Positions 30,382 to 43,824 of a stretch of DNA of 64,000 bases are shown one piece after another. Source of the DNA: Zanthoxylum bungeanum (Eukaryota > Streptophyta > Magnoliopsida > Sapindales > Rutaceae). The translations under genes were made by a program, and so were the position numbers. Numbering within the stretch: the stretch's first letter is position 1; every line of letters starts with the position of its first letter. The notes under the pieces were generated by a model. It was not told where the DNA came from and made no database searches. It worked only from the letters and a program-made list of their open reading frames with translations. The stretch covers positions 1 to 64,000 of the forward strand of contig SKCR01041580.1 in assembly GCA_019454045.1 (NCBI GenBank), given 5' to 3'.

Positions 30382-32038
30382 TGTTGGAGCTAGTGCTTGG
30401 AGCGCCAATAATGTATTGTATATTTTATTATTTTTTAATAAAATAACTACATTTTCATTTCATACCTTATTAATGGTATTGTCATTATGCATATTAGATT
30501 GATGTATAAATATGCTAAGAATGACATCGACCTTAGAATAGTCTTGTAGTAATACTGGACACTATGTGGTCCAACATTGAGATATTATTAATATTATAAA
30601 CTATTCTTAAAGTAAATATTCCTAGTAATTGTTTTGGAATACGATCGAATTCTTATAACCTAGAAGACTAGCACATGTCGTATATTGAAATTGGAGTTCC
30701 AATGGTTTAACCCGATGTACCATGAGCTTTGGAAGCTCATATAGACATGTGGGCATTGGTTGGACCGAATACTGAATGACTCACAGGTAATTCGAAATAG
30801 TTGGAAGTACACACCACCGTCAATAGGAATCTCCTCGAGTCGAGTAGCATATGTAATCCTTGACTATAAGCTAATATTGATTTTGTGTGAGATCCTTCAC
30901 ACTTTGATGTCGTGTATGTCAGAAACCCTTCATAGTCTGGCCTCTAGATATTCGTTATGTGTAGACTGATGCACTCGTTAATCAAGTGTGAATCTAGATA
31001 AGATCCGACGGCCCGTATGTGTACCATAAGGGGTTTAAATATCCATGTAAATAAGTCACGATTCTTAAAACTTTGGCCAAAGTCGATCACCTAGGGTGGA
31101 TCGCATATATCATAAATGGATCTGATTAGTTGTAAAGAATAGTGGACATGTCGAGATGAGATGTGCAGCTCGAAAACTTGACGATGTATTCTATGTTTCC
31201 TAAGCACAACTTGGATAGCCTACGACAGAGGGATTGATAAATATATATAATGACCTCGACTTGTATAGTTTAGAATTATCGTTTGTGTTCTTCGTGAATT
31301 TAGAGGTGGCCGAATTACATACATATTAGCTAGGCTTATATAAAGAACGTGTATGAACTTATAGAGTCCCAATATGAAGTGTACTCGTTGAGCACTTGGG
31401 CAGCCGATTAATTTTGATAAATATAATATTCGATATTATAATTATCAACTAAGATAATCAATTGTTATTGGATAATATTGATTATTTACTTTGACCTAAT
31501 TGGATTAATGAGATTAATTCATTAATAACACAAATGTTTAATTATAAATTCATAAATATCTCTACCATTTGAGGGTATTTTGGTAATTCCAAATATGTAA
31601 TTATATGTGTTTTTGGCTTGATTTAATTGGATTGAATTAAAGCGAAAGACATGTAACTAATCCATTAATTAAGCTTTGTTTTGATTTAATTGGATTAAAT
31701 CAAAGTGGTAGAAAAATGTGATTAGTCACACCTAATTATACAAATTTGGACAAATTAGATTAAGCCCACATAAAATTTGATTAGAATTTTTATTAATTAA
31801 AAATTGCCTAAGTTTTGCTATAAATAGCAAGCTTGAGCAAGATTTTAATTAAGCTTGTGAAAGCTAAATACAAGTAATTCTTGGAGAAATTAGCGTAAGT
31901 TAAAGAAGTGTTTTGAGAAGCTTTGGAAGTTCTCTATAATATTTCATCTAGGAGAAATAAGGATTGGATCTTGGAGTGAAGCTTGCTAGCATTAGAATCA
32001 AGATTGGATCTTGGAGTCAAGCTTGCAAACCTTGAAAG
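30382..32038 (+). mobile_element. Probable LTR or leader fragment of another retroelement
   Basis: Begins TGTTGGAGCTAGTGCTTGG, like the LTR start of a plant retroelement family, and has no coding potential. It resembles the block at 32039 onwards (both have a GTGCTTGGAGCGCC or GTGCTCAGAGTGCC opening, and later share TCCAATGGTTT and ATAGAC.TGT text). Part of it (31297-31821) recurs at 35161-35684. Ends and family uncertain. Confidence 0.45.
31297..31821 (+). repeat. Direct repeat, left copy
   Basis: About 525 bp starting AGAGGTGGCCGAATTAC and ending CTAAGTTTTGCTAT, matching 35161-35684 with scattered differences. Confidence 0.85.
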
Positions 32039-34960
32039 TGTTAGGATTGGTGCTCAGAGTGCCAATTCCCTGTTGTATTTTCTTGTAAATATTCTTGTAA
32101 ACTTTTTATTATGAATAAAATAAACAATTTCTATAGTATAATGTATATCTTTATATAGTAAAAACGTAATTGACCTTAGAATGATTAGTTATGATACAGT
32201 TGCAAAAACGTAGCAACTGACTTGAGTTGTATCATGATATTGTCATTCTTAGACTGTTCCTGGTCAAGGTTTACACTACTTGGTCAGTAAAGTAAACCCG
32301 TTGAGACCTGTACATGTTGTATACTTGAATATTGGATTCCAATGGTTTCTCAATGAACTATCAGTCTTGGAGACTCGTATAGACGTGTAGGTGTTTATAG
32401 TGGATAAACAATGAACTACTTACTGGAGATTCTTAATGGATGGTACACCAACATCAATAAGAATCTTCTCGGGTTGAGTAGCATAAGTGATTCTTCGACT
32501 GAGATACCACTGTGGGCACATGATATATCTTCCACACTTAGATGATAGTCACATCACCGACCTATTAAGGTCAGATCTCCGCCTGTTCATTGGGTGTGGA
32601 CAGATCCTCAGGGTGTCCTGTGTGTCAAGATAGGATCCGTCAGTTATGTGTACAGAACATAGGTAGTCCATTTATGATTAGCAATCAGATAAAAACCATG
32701 GGTCTATGGTAAGTGTTCTTTTAGAGATTGCTAATAGAGACATCGACGGGATTGTCCCTACAGAGATTTGATGTTTACATCTATGTCTCTGGGATATATC
32801 CGGATACCTGTGACAGAGGAATTAAACATATGCCATGACCTCGACCTGTATGATTCAGCAAGTTTATCTGTGGTCGTCATAATTTACGGGCGGGTGAATT
32901 ATGGACACGAAATTGGATTTCGTGATAGATATGCCTAAATCTAGAGAGTTTCACCTATGAAATATACTCGTAGAGCACTAGGGAAACTTTTATGAATAAT
33001 ACTGATTATTTATAAGTCGTTCAACAGTTAAACGAAAAATACATGTAAAGAGACATAATGGTCATTTCCTAATTAATGTGTATTTGTATTTAATGAATGA
33101 TTTTATTAAATACACATTAATTAAATGTCAAATTGTGATATTTAACATATATCATAAATATATATGTATTTGAATATTTAAAGTAAATATAATACATATA
33201 TTTAAAATATTTGTATTTAAATAATTATTTAATCATTTAATTGTTAAGTAATTAAAGTAATTAAAATATAAATATCTTAAGTTATGATTACTTTAGTTAA
33301 TGACTTTAGTTGATTAATTTGACTTGTTATAAATCATTAAATGTTATAATGTTCAAATACATAAGTGGATTAGCTTGACTTTAATGAAACAAAAAATAAA
33401 ATAAAAATCTAGATATTTTATATACTCAAAATTCGGCCAAGGGCATGATTGGAGAGTATAAATTATTTTGTTTCATTTTTCATTCATTAGGTTAAGAATC
33501 CAAAATATTACAAAGTGAGTTGAGAGAAAAGTTGAAGAAAAACAAAGAAACTTTTCACCAAAACTTATTTTTGTAAGTTTTTTCTTACTTTCTTCAACTT
33601 AGAAATTATTTCTATCATGCTTAGCTTCAACATGTGTTGCTAGGATGTTGTATTTACTCTTTTAGTTTCTAATTAGTTGGTTGTAAACTTGTTTGAAAGA
33701 CGCTTGCATGTTTGATTTATAAAGTAAGCTTGAAATAGATTCAAAAGCTCACTTTTGATTATTTGATAAATATGTTGCCATTCTAGAGTTTCTAAGCACT
33801 CATTGATGACCTAGAAGTGTTCTTGAATTGTTTCATGGTGGTGAGACTTGTTTGGTGTGGTAAAGATTGAATTAAAGTGTTGGATTTAATTAATTTGATT
33901 TTATCAATTTGAAGAAATTATAAAATTAGGGTTCTCAACTCTTTCCAAATTTGGGACTTTTTATATATGTGACGTATTATGGTGTGTATATGATGTATAT
34001 TAATTTTTGGGTTGATTGGATTTGATCTTGACATATTTTGAACAAAAATGGATCAAATTGCAAAAACTGAAAAATTCTGGGTTGTTCGGCAATTTCAAAA
34101 AATTTGGGGATTTTATTACAATTTGTTTTTGATGTGTTGGACATGTTGGAAATCATTTTAGAATTGATTTAGAATCATCCAAATTTGTATTTGACAATTT
34201 GAGGACTAAAATGAACAAAATACAAAGTTTATCGGTCAAATAATAATTTTCAAGAAATATGATTTGTTGAGTTAAATTTCAGTTTTTAAGTATTGGGTAA
34301 TTAAATAAATAAGTTTATTTAATTGATCCAAGGAAAATTATTGAAATCAGAAAATTTTGATTTACTGCTTTCGTTGCGTTACCAGATATTCTCTATAAAA
34401 CCCCAACAAGAAGTTCTCCAACTATTTCAACAAAGGAGAAGTAGATTGGATCTTTTTATCAAGCTTACTAGGTAATGTTTGATCTTCTCCTAAGCTATGT
34501 TCTTCATTAGTGAGTTTTCATTAGTGAGACATATAGTGATTAATTATGTATTGGATGCATGATTACATAGCTTAAAGATGAAATACGGCTATTGAATTGT
34601 GTTAGGATGCTTTGGAAATATAAACACAATATGCTTGTAATTAGGTCAAATATGTTCATGTTGGACATGAAATAATTATAAGAGTTTGGAACTCTAGATT
34701 AAAGCTTAGAGCTATGTCTACCATTCTAGAATCACTTGACCACCTTTGGGTGAACTAGAATTGTTCATGAGATAATTCATAATGGGATTCTAAATTGGTT
34801 TGTGTTTTGATTCAAACAAATGTATATATGTATCTTGAACACATGTATGTTAGTTGTATAACATGTGTTGTAGTTAGTTTTGAAGTTAAAATTGGATTTA
34901 AGGTGTATTAAACTAATAGGAGAAAATTAGAAGTGTTTAGGATTGATTTGAAGGTTGAAA
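32039..34960 (+). mobile_element. Probable LTR and leader of a second related retroelement
   Basis: Starts TGTTAGGATTGGTGCTCAG, directly after the previous block. It is very AT-rich and noncoding. Near 34410-34480 it resembles the 3' part of the preceding block (GAAGTTCTC, AGGAGAA, GGATTGGATCTT). No gag-pol was recognised. It may be a non-autonomous element; the right boundary is a guess. Confidence 0.4.
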
Positions 34961-35160
34961 TTGCTCACTGCCCAGGGGAGCATAGCGACACTGACCTTCC
35001 AGTGTCGCGACACAGAGCATCAGACATCCGGGCATCGTGACTCTCACCATTGTGTGTCACGACTCCGAGATGTTGAGCTCTCACACATTGCTCTCGCAGA
35101 TTTGGACTTCGCGACTCTCAATCCTCTGCGTCGCGACACCGAGAGCTGATGAACACTAAA
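34961..35160. other. GC-rich island with TCGCGAC and GTGTCGC words
   Basis: A 200-bp patch much richer in GC than its surroundings, with CGACAC, GTGTCGCGACAC and CTCGCAG words. Similar GCGTCGCGACGC text lies in the LTR at 37700 and 38250. Origin unclear, probably retroelement. Confidence 0.4.
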
Positions 35161-35684
35161 AATTCAGAGGTGGCCGAATTACGTACATATTAGCTAGGCT
35201 TATATGAAGAACGTTTCTAAACTTATAGAGTCCCAATATGAAGTGTACTCGTTGAGCACTTGGGTAGCCAATTAATTTTGATAAAGATAATATTCGATAT
35301 TATAATTATCAACTAAGATAATCAAGTGTTATTGGATAACATTAATTATTTACTTTGACCTAATTGGATTAATGAGATTAATTCAATAATAACACAAAGG
35401 CTTAATTATAAATTCATAAATATCTCTACCATTTGAGGGTATTTTGGTAATTCCAAATATGTAATTATAGGTGTTTTGGCCTGATTTAATTAGATTAAAC
35501 CAAAGCAAAAGACATGTAACTAATCCATTAATTAAGCTTTGTCTTGATTTAACTGGATTAAATCAAAGTGGTAGACAAATGTGATTAGTCACACCTAATT
35601 ATACATATTTGGACAAATTAGATTAAGCCCACATAAAAGTTGATTAGAACTTTTATAAATTTAAAATTACCTAAGTTTTGCTAT
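35161..35684 (+). repeat. Direct repeat, right copy
   Basis: Second copy of 31297-31821. It ends abruptly at GCTAT, where the left copy continues with AAATAG, so it is truncated at both ends relative to the left block. Confidence 0.85.
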
Positions 35685-36417
35685 TGTGGATGCTAGTTTT
35701 TGCCTGAGGTCCACAATTGAGAATTTGTAGGTTGGGGGCACTAGCGATCCTGCAAAACAAAGGTAGAGCAAGCGTGAAGGTTACTGCCCACCAGTGTGGT
35801 GGGTGCCGTAGGCACTTCGACGCTCAAGTCAGGGATGAAGATGAGTTGTAAATAATGGAAGAGCAAGGCTTGATGTTACCTTGACTTCTGTTGACTATCG
35901 TGAGTGCGGTGGCCGGTGTTTAGAGAGTAAGAAGCTTAGAGAGCTCAAACCTGCCCCATCTCGTTTGGATTACCTCATCTATTTATATGCACTTGAGAGA
36001 TGTGCATATTTAATACATTAATTGTCTGCCCGTTGGATGCTAGGAACGGTTGACCATGAATGAGGGAGTTATGAGTTCGAGCGTTTCGTGGGTTGGCAAC
36101 TGATGAGTTAGGAGGCCATTTTGGTCAGATATTTTCTTGGGCATGGGCTTGGGAAATAACTTGGACCAATATGGGCTTACAAATGGGTTTTTGGGTTCTT
36201 TAGACTGATGAGTGATGAGTGTCAGGCTTCCCTTTGTGCGTGGGCCTGAAAAGGTAATTGGGGCCCAAGTCCATTCTGAGTACTGTTTGGGGGGGGGGGG
36301 GTTTGAGGTACATTTGGTATAGGGCCCGAAGAAAAAAGTCAAAAATGCCATTGGCCCAAATTAGGCCCGTACAGTTTGTCCCATACTCTCTAAGTCAAGG
36401 AGTCCTTGGCTTGGAGA
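35685..36417. other. Host DNA left of the GTACT element
   Basis: Starts TGTGGATGCTAG and has no coding sequence. It holds a 13-base G-run (36289-36301). Its continuation after removing the nested insert is 56871 onwards, since both sides carry GTACTTGAC. It is probably part of another retroelement LTR, family unknown. Confidence 0.5.
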
Positions 36418-37274
36418 GTACTTGACCGGCGTAGTCATACACATATAACGCAAGTGAACGTATCGTTCAGGTAGTATAAAAATATCGATCCCACGATGAC
36501 TTAATTCCTACTATTGTTATTAATTATTAATACTATTTATTTACAGGTATCTAATTAAAGGGAGAAAGGATTGATTGCTTTTGGTTGGTTGAATGTGGAT
36601 TTTCTTAAATAAAATAAATAAAATAAACAATAGAAAATACTAAGAAAAATAAATAAAAGACATAAAGATCTAGGGTTGTGATTCCACACAATATTATCCT
36701 AAAGATGAATTGATTCTCTTATATATGTGTAATAAGTCAGTTTGCTAACCTGTAATACGAAGATATGCAAAAGCCTCTGTCGATGGTCAGATGCAAACAC
36801 CCAAATAACCCAATTAATCATATGTCTATGTTAACCAAGTTACCTGAATTCATTAAGTTTAAGTTCCAATAGTGGATACCCCCGCCCGACGGTATATGTC
36901 TATCCTGTAAGGAAATCTATTAAAGGGTTATCTATCCTCAAGGAAGATCGTGAGCTATCGAATCTAAGGCTGAAACCTAAAATTCATTTTCCAAGTTCAT
37001 TTTAAGTTTACTACATCAATCTTATTGGTGATCAGACAACAAGAAGCATTAAGCTTAAGATTCGATAAACAAACTAAAGAATTACACAATATATAATTAA
37101 ATCAATTATTAAGTATGTGAATATTATGTTTCATCACTTCCCTAGAATAAAAATAAAATGCCGGGGGTTAGGGGATCCACATTTAATATTTCATATCTAG
37201 GAATCTCACTTATTATAATATATAAATTATTTTATGTTCTACTTTCTCAGGAATTAATAATTTAAACATTTAAA

Positions 37275-37407
37275 ACCAGCCATATAGGTGGTAATCCATT
37301 TAGTCCAACTACACCAGCCATATAGGCGGCAATTATCTGTCACATAAAGACCAACCATATAGGCGGTAAAGTAATTTATATTTAAACCGACCATATAGGC
37401 GGTAATA
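37275..37407. repeat. Four-copy CCATATAGGCGGTAA repeat in the LTR
   Basis: The phrase ACCAGCCATATAGGCGGTAA, with small changes, occurs four times at about 35-38-bp spacing (near 37276, 37313, 37351, 37386). The same four copies recur in the partial LTR near 55717-55846. Confidence 0.85.
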
Positions 37408-37757
37408 AAGTTTGCCATTAATTAATCCGGTTAAATTATAATTTAATTATTATAATTAAGTGAGATCAACCTAGATAATTATATTAAATGTTTCACCTTT
37501 TACCCCAGCAGAAATTTAACAGAAAAACATAAAAGAAATGAAAAATAAAATATTAAAATTAAATTAAAAATAAAAATACATAATTTAATTATTACAATAA
37601 TTTACAAAAATAGATGCAATCCTTAAAAACTAGGAAAAATCCTAAGGAAAGCATGAAAACAAATTAGGTGCAAATGGCTTCAATTTATAGGCATCTGGAC
37701 AGGCCCGCGTCGCGACGCGCAATTCCTTATTGCGTGGCGACGTGTTGACTGGTCAAA

Positions 37758-38141
37758 CACGTGTGGAATTGTTGACTTGCTAATGTGGCACGCGACTTTG
37801 ACTGTTGACTGCTGACGTGGCACGCTGTTTCTGTCGGCACAATGAAATGGTGACATGTGGCATTCGACAAATTTCGGTCCACTGAGAAGCTGACACGTGG
37901 CGATCGGTGATTGGCTGTTGATGACATGGCGACACATAGCTCGGTGACTCGGTTGGATGCTGACGTGGCTGACACGTGGCAGACACATGGGTGACACGTA
38001 GACGACACATGGCTGACACATGTCACACGGTTTATGCGGCCGAATAGGAAGATGACACGTGGCACACATATTGTCGGCACCATGGGATTGTGACACGTGG
38101 CACAACACACGTTAGCAGATCTGCTCTGATGTTGACACGTG
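37758..38141. promoter_or_regulatory. Array of six CACGTG G-boxes in the LTR
   Basis: Perfect CACGTG at 37758, 37894, 37973, 38056, 38094 and 38136, most inside TGACACGTGGC, which also contains the ACGTGGC core of ABA-response elements. Near copies (CACATG, CACGTA, GACGTGG) fill the gaps. In the element's orientation they lie 300-700 bp from the start of the LTR, where the U3 promoter would be. Known binders of such sites are bZIP and bHLH factors; activity here is inference. Confidence 0.6.
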
Positions 38142-38457
38142 GCAGACACATGTTAGCACGACACATTTTATCAAATTTCTCAGATTGTGACACGTATCCC
38201 CGACGTAGGTTAGCATGAAGCGGCGCACGTTAGACGTCGCAACGCAGAATCTTGCGCGTCGTGACGCGACAAATTACCAAATTGCCATTTTTTGTCCTTT
38301 TTCTCTGTTTTTGCCCCAAATCGCTTCCAATGCTTCCTAAACTTTATTTATCTACAAAACAACACAAAAACACATCAAAACGTTCACAAAACCCAAGAAA
38401 CTATACAAAATATTAGGTTAAATGAGTGGGAAATAGTGATATAATTACCACTCATCA

Positions 38458-38470
38458 CACCCTCAAACCT
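38458..38470 (-). promoter_or_regulatory. Polypurine tract of the GTACT element
   Basis: On the minus strand AGGTTTGAGGGTG directly before the 3' LTR start TGATGAG. Confidence 0.7.
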
Positions 38471-38978
38471 AACATTTTGCTAGTCCTCGAGCAAAACAAC
38501 AAAATAAAATAACATAAACATCTTTAAAATAAAATTAAGCTAAGCCACTTTCGTAGGGATCGCAGTTGCATTTAGCATATGCAACAAGCCTTTAAACCCC
38601 TAGGTGTCTCTAGTGGACGAGTTGTAGTCTCGTGAGGGCTTACAGTGACGATACCCACAAACGTCAAACTAATGCACACAAAAGCAAAAAGAAAATAAAA
38701 CTAATGCACACAAAAGGAAAAAGAAAATAAAACTAATGAAATAATAGATATATAAATAACGTCCTTAGAGAATGTCTAGTATCAAAGTTAGAGGAACCTT
38801 CAAAACGCATATTTCAACTAAAATCCTTTCTTTTGAACAAAATATCTAAATCAAACTCAAAATGTGTGTGTGAATAATTTTGCAAGCAACTTCAATTCTA
38901 AGTTGTCAACTTGGTGATTTCGTCTCAACTCTCAGTAGTTAATGAGTCAAACCAACCTGAGTATCTAAAATTTGTTTT
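38471..38978 (-). other. Remaining interior of the GTACT element
   Basis: Noncoding, with a short tandem duplication of CTAATGCACACAAAAG near 38669-38715. No protein domain seen. It ends where copia B starts. Confidence 0.55.
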
Positions 38979-40195
38979 TATTGGACAGTTATGACCCATA
39001 GCGTCACTATTTGTACAGATCATGGTGTTGTTGTACAAATTAACTATGTGACAAAGGAAATTACTCTCTTATCATTTGTGATTAGATCACCAAGATGTAT
39101 AAATGATAGGTGGTCCTTATGATTAGTTCCTGGATTGAGATGATATGAGACAATATCAATCCGCGAAGGTTTAATCATTAAATATCCCTAGTCCGAGTAT
39201 TATCGAGATCAGACATCGATAATCTGTAAAAGACTAGTATTACACTTTTGCGCATTGTGAGGGCATAACGACATAGTACTCATATATTTGGGTATAGGAT
39301 ACTCATGCAAGTGTAGTAGGAGGTTGTGTTTTACCGATGGTACGGAAAACAGCTTCGCTCTAGATAGACCCCTCAGAATTCCATTGGTAGTATGACTATG
39401 TGTCTATGGAAGTCCGAAATCAGGGTAGGTGTATTTGGTCTTAACCTGAGACTTGCACCGCTAATACTTGCGACAATCGATATACTTTAGTTTTAGGTCG
39501 TCCAGGGCTTTAACAGGTTCTGTGTACGCCTCTGCTGGGTATATTGAGAATCGTAGTGTGTTGGGTGTGATGTCAAGACGGAAGTATCACTCCAGTCATA
39601 GTGGAGATGATGGTCACGTAGGATACGAAACTGATTCTCTTATGTACTGCAGTCATCGTGACAATTTGATTGATTGATTGATTGATGGTAGTTGTTGGGA
39701 AAGCTTTAATGCCATTTGAATTTTTGGAAAAAGAAAATGGTAAATGAATTTTAGAAATTAAAAAGTGTATTAGATACACATTTTAGCAACCAACACACAT
39801 AACTCTCCTCTCTTTCTCTTCATCTCTCTCACGCCCAAAAGGACAGTCTTCTTCCTTCACTGCACAGCCGAGAATGGCAAGAAGAGATAATGAATTTTTA
39901 TGGCAAAAGTTCCTAATGTGCTAGCACACAATCGGGGTCACGCGAAGGTGATAGGGAACCGTACACGTGAGCATGGAATCACACAAAGCTTGGAGCTTGG
40001 AGGGATCACCATTTCCGAATTTTGGAGAGCCCAAAACAGTGGACTGCCGTGACTTCAAGGAGGACAAAAAAGAATTTTTTTTGTTCTTCGTTGCATCGCT
40101 CAACCGATCATTGTGAGTATTTCGCAACTTCCTTTTATGTATTCATATATGTTTCTTGCTTGATTCGATCCTCGGGACTTAGAGATTCGCCAACA
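38979..40195 (+). repeat. 5' LTR of copia B (internally deleted)
   Basis: It matches the family LTR up to about 39660, then jumps after a short (TTGA)n stretch to text near the LTR end, finishing CCAACA at 40195. The end part (GGGACTTAGAGATTCGCCAACA) differs from A, so this subfamily has a diverged R/U5. Confidence 0.85.
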
Positions 40196-40196
40196 A

Positions 40197-40209
40197 TGGT
40201 ATCAGAGCC
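40197..40209 (+). promoter_or_regulatory. tRNA primer-binding site of copia B
   Basis: TGGTATCAGAGCC, one base after the LTR; the classic initiator-Met tRNA site of plant copia elements. Confidence 0.92.
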
Positions 40210-42558
40210 AGTAAAAGCATGAAACTTGAATTTAGGATTAAAATTCGGTAAATTGAATTTGAGCATGATTTGGTTAAATTGTTTGATTACGTATGCTTAA
40301 ATGATGTTGTATTGAAGTTTGATTGGATCAATTTCATGATATATTGTTTGGAACAATTTTGCCCAAAATTATTGGCTTGGCCGAGAATATGATAGCCCTA
40401 ATGTCTTGGAATTTTTGATTTTTGATTCATTGGATGACTTGAAATCAATTGGGAATGTTGATTTAATGTTGAATTGGATTTAATTGGATTGAATTCGAAT
40501 TGGACATAATTAACCCTACCATTGCCGAGACTTTGAAGCATGAAAATGGGTTTGATTTTTGTTAAAATGTGTTGGACATGTTTTAATGTTAATAAGCATA
40601 ATTAATTAGGCTAATTTGTGTTTTGGAAATATTGATTTGGGTGATTAATTATGGCATTACACTTTGTTTAATTAAATATGAAATTTGGAATTTTTGTAAT
40701 TTAATTAAGTTGGGCTTAAATTGGATTTGGGCTTGTAATGTTGTAATTGGGCTTATTGGGCTTGGTTGTACCAAGATTGGTTTAGGAAAATTGGTTGGAT
40801 CCAATTGGGCCCAAAACCATTTCCATAAAGTCCAATTATGACTTAATGGACCTTAATGTATTAATTGGGCCTAATGGGCCTAAATTGGTTTATAGGCAAA
40901 TAAAGGTGATTCCTTTAAATGGGCTTTAGTCTTTGGGTTTGACCCAAGTTGACCAAAAGTCTATGCCTTATGAAATCAATTAAAAGCCCATTGGACTTTA
41001 ATTAAATTAACATTGGATGTTAATCGGGCTTTGAGACCCGTAACGATTAAATTTGAAATTTAAGTCGTAAAGGTTCGTTAATAAAGTGTAATATTTAATT
41101 TGGAATTAAATAGTGGATTAGTATTAAATACAAATTGAATTGGATTTAATTTTGTAGTTTAATATAATTCAAGAATTTGTACTTTGAGTACTTATTCGCA
41201 AAACGAGTTTGACTCGCGCAAAATCAAATCGTTGTTTGAACATTGGATGGTCATTAATTATCAGATTAATTAATTGGATTAGATTGATTGATAACATGCT
41301 TGTGTGAATACATGGTTGCGATGCATGAATAATGTATATCGGATGGATATTAGATGGGTGGGGCAATTTTGGAAATTATTGTAATAAATTTAGAATTTAT
41401 TAATTGGACCTGCGTGTCCAGCCTATTACCTCATTACTCTATGTATTTCTCTTCTCACCTATTCCCCTCAATATAAATTAGGTTTCTTTAGAAGTGTTAT
41501 GTAACAGGTAGAAGTAATACTTGTGCTAGCGGGAGAGAGGAAAGCGAGAGATTTGTTCTAGGAACAATGTGTTAAGTATCCATCCGCATATCATTATTAT
41601 TTTATTTACGCGCCCTATTATGTGTTTAGAATGCATGTTTAAGGGTGTATGATGATGAAACCTTAATAAAGATAATAAATTGGTTGCCAATTTGCACGCG
41701 AAAAACCCTCACAAAATATTAAACGTTTTCCTTCCATTGAGTGATTCTTACTCAAGATCTAAGACTGGCATTGGTTTGTTGGCCAAAGTCAAGACCTTTG
41801 TCCGTCGATGATGTGTTTGAATCACGAGAGCTTTGTTCTATATTGGTGTATTGTCCAAGTTGTGGTTTGTTGGCCAAAGTCAAGACCACTTCTTGTCCAT
41901 CGACATTGATTACGAAGCTTTCCATAGTCAATGGGTTCCGCTTAACTGCGATCACTAAGTTTGTGGTGCCAAAGCCAAGGCTTAGTTGATTCAGAGGAAA
42001 AAGGTTAGGCAATATATTGGATATATTTGCATATATAAGATATATGTTTCGGACTTGGATGTCCCCCTACTGGATCTAGGAATTGGATGGGATCCAATTG
42101 ATCTTAGAGATCTACCTAGTTAATTATCATACAATTTGTTGGCCAAAGTCAAGATTGTGTGATATTTAACGGGATCCTAGCCCACTAGGAAACACGGTTT
42201 CCCAAGTACTCGACAGAGGGTTAGAGGCTCGCCGAAAAATAGTGGGAGGCAAGTATTAAATTTGCAATATTCGTTTAGTAACTTGCCATACGCGCTCATT
42301 TCAAATATTACGTCAAATAAATTAAATGTTAGTTGGACTAATATTTAATTGTTGTTTTAATAAAACAGTTGGACTGTATTCAAACTATTTTAATTAATTA
42401 TAGTTGATTTTATAATTGGATTATAGTAATCAATATAATTGAATTTAACCTATTAAATTATAGTTGATTATATAGTTGGACTATAGTTATCATTATAATA
42501 AATAGTTCCTGAAATCGTTGATTAAATAGTTGGACTATTAGAATCAAGATAAAATTGA
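40210..42558 (+). other. Leader of copia B
   Basis: Noncoding. GGCCAAAGTCAAG lies at 41781, 41872 and 42141, and the hairpin pair at 42176-42202. GGGCTT/GGGCCT words cluster at 40700-41040, as in the other copies. Confidence 0.7.
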
Positions 42559-43824
42559 AAGATTAGTGTTTAAAACATAATCCTGGGGAAAATGTATTTA
42601 AACGACTTTAATTTTCGAATTGGGAATAAAATTTCAGGATGGTCATGGAAACTAATAAGTTACTTTATTTGATAAAATAACATATTAGGCCTAAGCCCGG
42701 AGTTAAGCAAATAGTAGAGCATGATATTTGGAATATTCATGTGATGATAACTTTAGTGCTTAATCCATTAAGCTTGCCGCATAGACTCCTTAATTTCTTA
42801 ATCAGAACTAAGGATTAGATCCTTAAAGTATGATAATGAAATTGAAGGATCTTCATAGATCTATTTTAGATCTTAGAAGTTCTAAATTGCAATAGTAAAC
42901 TCTTGGAGAGTTAATGGCTATTCTCAATGAGACAAAGCCAAAAGTTTGCAATAAGGCAAGAAGCGCAAGGCGCACCTTATTTCGATATTCTAAAAGCCGA
43001 GGCTAGGCCAAAGGCTTTTGTAGTGTGAAAAGGGCAAAGGCAAAAATCATTACAGTCTTCTGGGAAGATAAAGGACATATCCCAAAATGTCTGCCTAAAT
43101 TGTGGCAAACGGGATCGCGGAAGAGTGACTGCCGTTTGAACAAAGCAGACATGAAGGAATTGAAGAATGAGCAAGGCTCTGACTTCAAATATGTTTGTCA
43201 TATATATGTTCAATACTAGTATTAAAATTGGATTTTAAATACTTAGTGTGGTACGTAAATATGTACTGTTGTGCAGAATCTGCTGTAAGCAGGATACTGA
43301 CTTCAATTGAGATTTATCTGTGAATCGGAAATGAGACGATAGTCGCTGTTTTAACCGTAGATACCTAAGTTTAGGAACTACCTTTCGGGTGTGTACTTAA
43401 ATTAGGAAACTGTTAAAATGTAACTAGTTTGACTAGAAACATTATCTCTATATCAGAGTTTAACTCGTTGCGGGTATACCTTTATATTCTAGAACACTAA
43501 AGTGTTTTATTTTATAAAGATGATATTGAGATAAACACATTAGATGTGAATAACAGCATTTATATTTTGAATATAAATAAATCTAAAACGTATAACATGA
43601 CAAACAAATAGCTCAAACTGATTTGATCAGATAAAACTTAAATGTGGCATTGTTGTCTGGGACACAATTAAACAAGACTCCTATATCCACACTTTTGAAG
43701 AGTGGATACTAGGACAAATTTGATTCTATTCAAATAAAGTCTACGAATCTAGTTTATTGGGCAAAGTGCCTAAAACACCTTTACTTGGTAAAAGTGCAAA
43801 ATGCCACCGATCTGTTAGCCCTAG
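42559..43824 (+). pseudogene. Decayed gag and protease of copia B
   Basis: Aligns with A from about 47950. The middle of gag is about 170 bp shorter than in A and the same shortening is seen in C. Zinc-knuckle remnants (ITVFWEDKGHIPKCLPKLW) are near 43050-43110. Protease and pre-integrase text continues to 43824, where A is inserted in the word for LVHS (GTTAGCCCT[C]GTTCATAGTG in A). Confidence 0.75.

Larger units (their letters stand above)
36423..38457 (-). repeat. Complete 3' LTR of the GTACT element
   Basis: 2035 bp, ends TGATGAG...CGGTCA on the minus strand. Contains a CCATATAGGCGGTAA tandem repeat, a G-box array and the 12-bp palindrome GCGTCGCGACGC near 37708. Confidence 0.82.

Noticed and set aside
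32039..34408. Single complete LTR from TGTTAGG to CCCCAACA
   Set aside because: The flanks (GAAAG and AGAAG) are not a clean duplication, and text after 34408 still resembles the 3' part of the neighbouring LTR-like block, so this end is not supported.
37680..38149. Overlapping minus-strand frames of 79-142 codons rich in Cys, His and Ser
   Set aside because: They read through the GACACGTGGC-rich array in the LTR; openness comes from the repeat composition, and the matching LTR at 55401-56870 breaks them differently.
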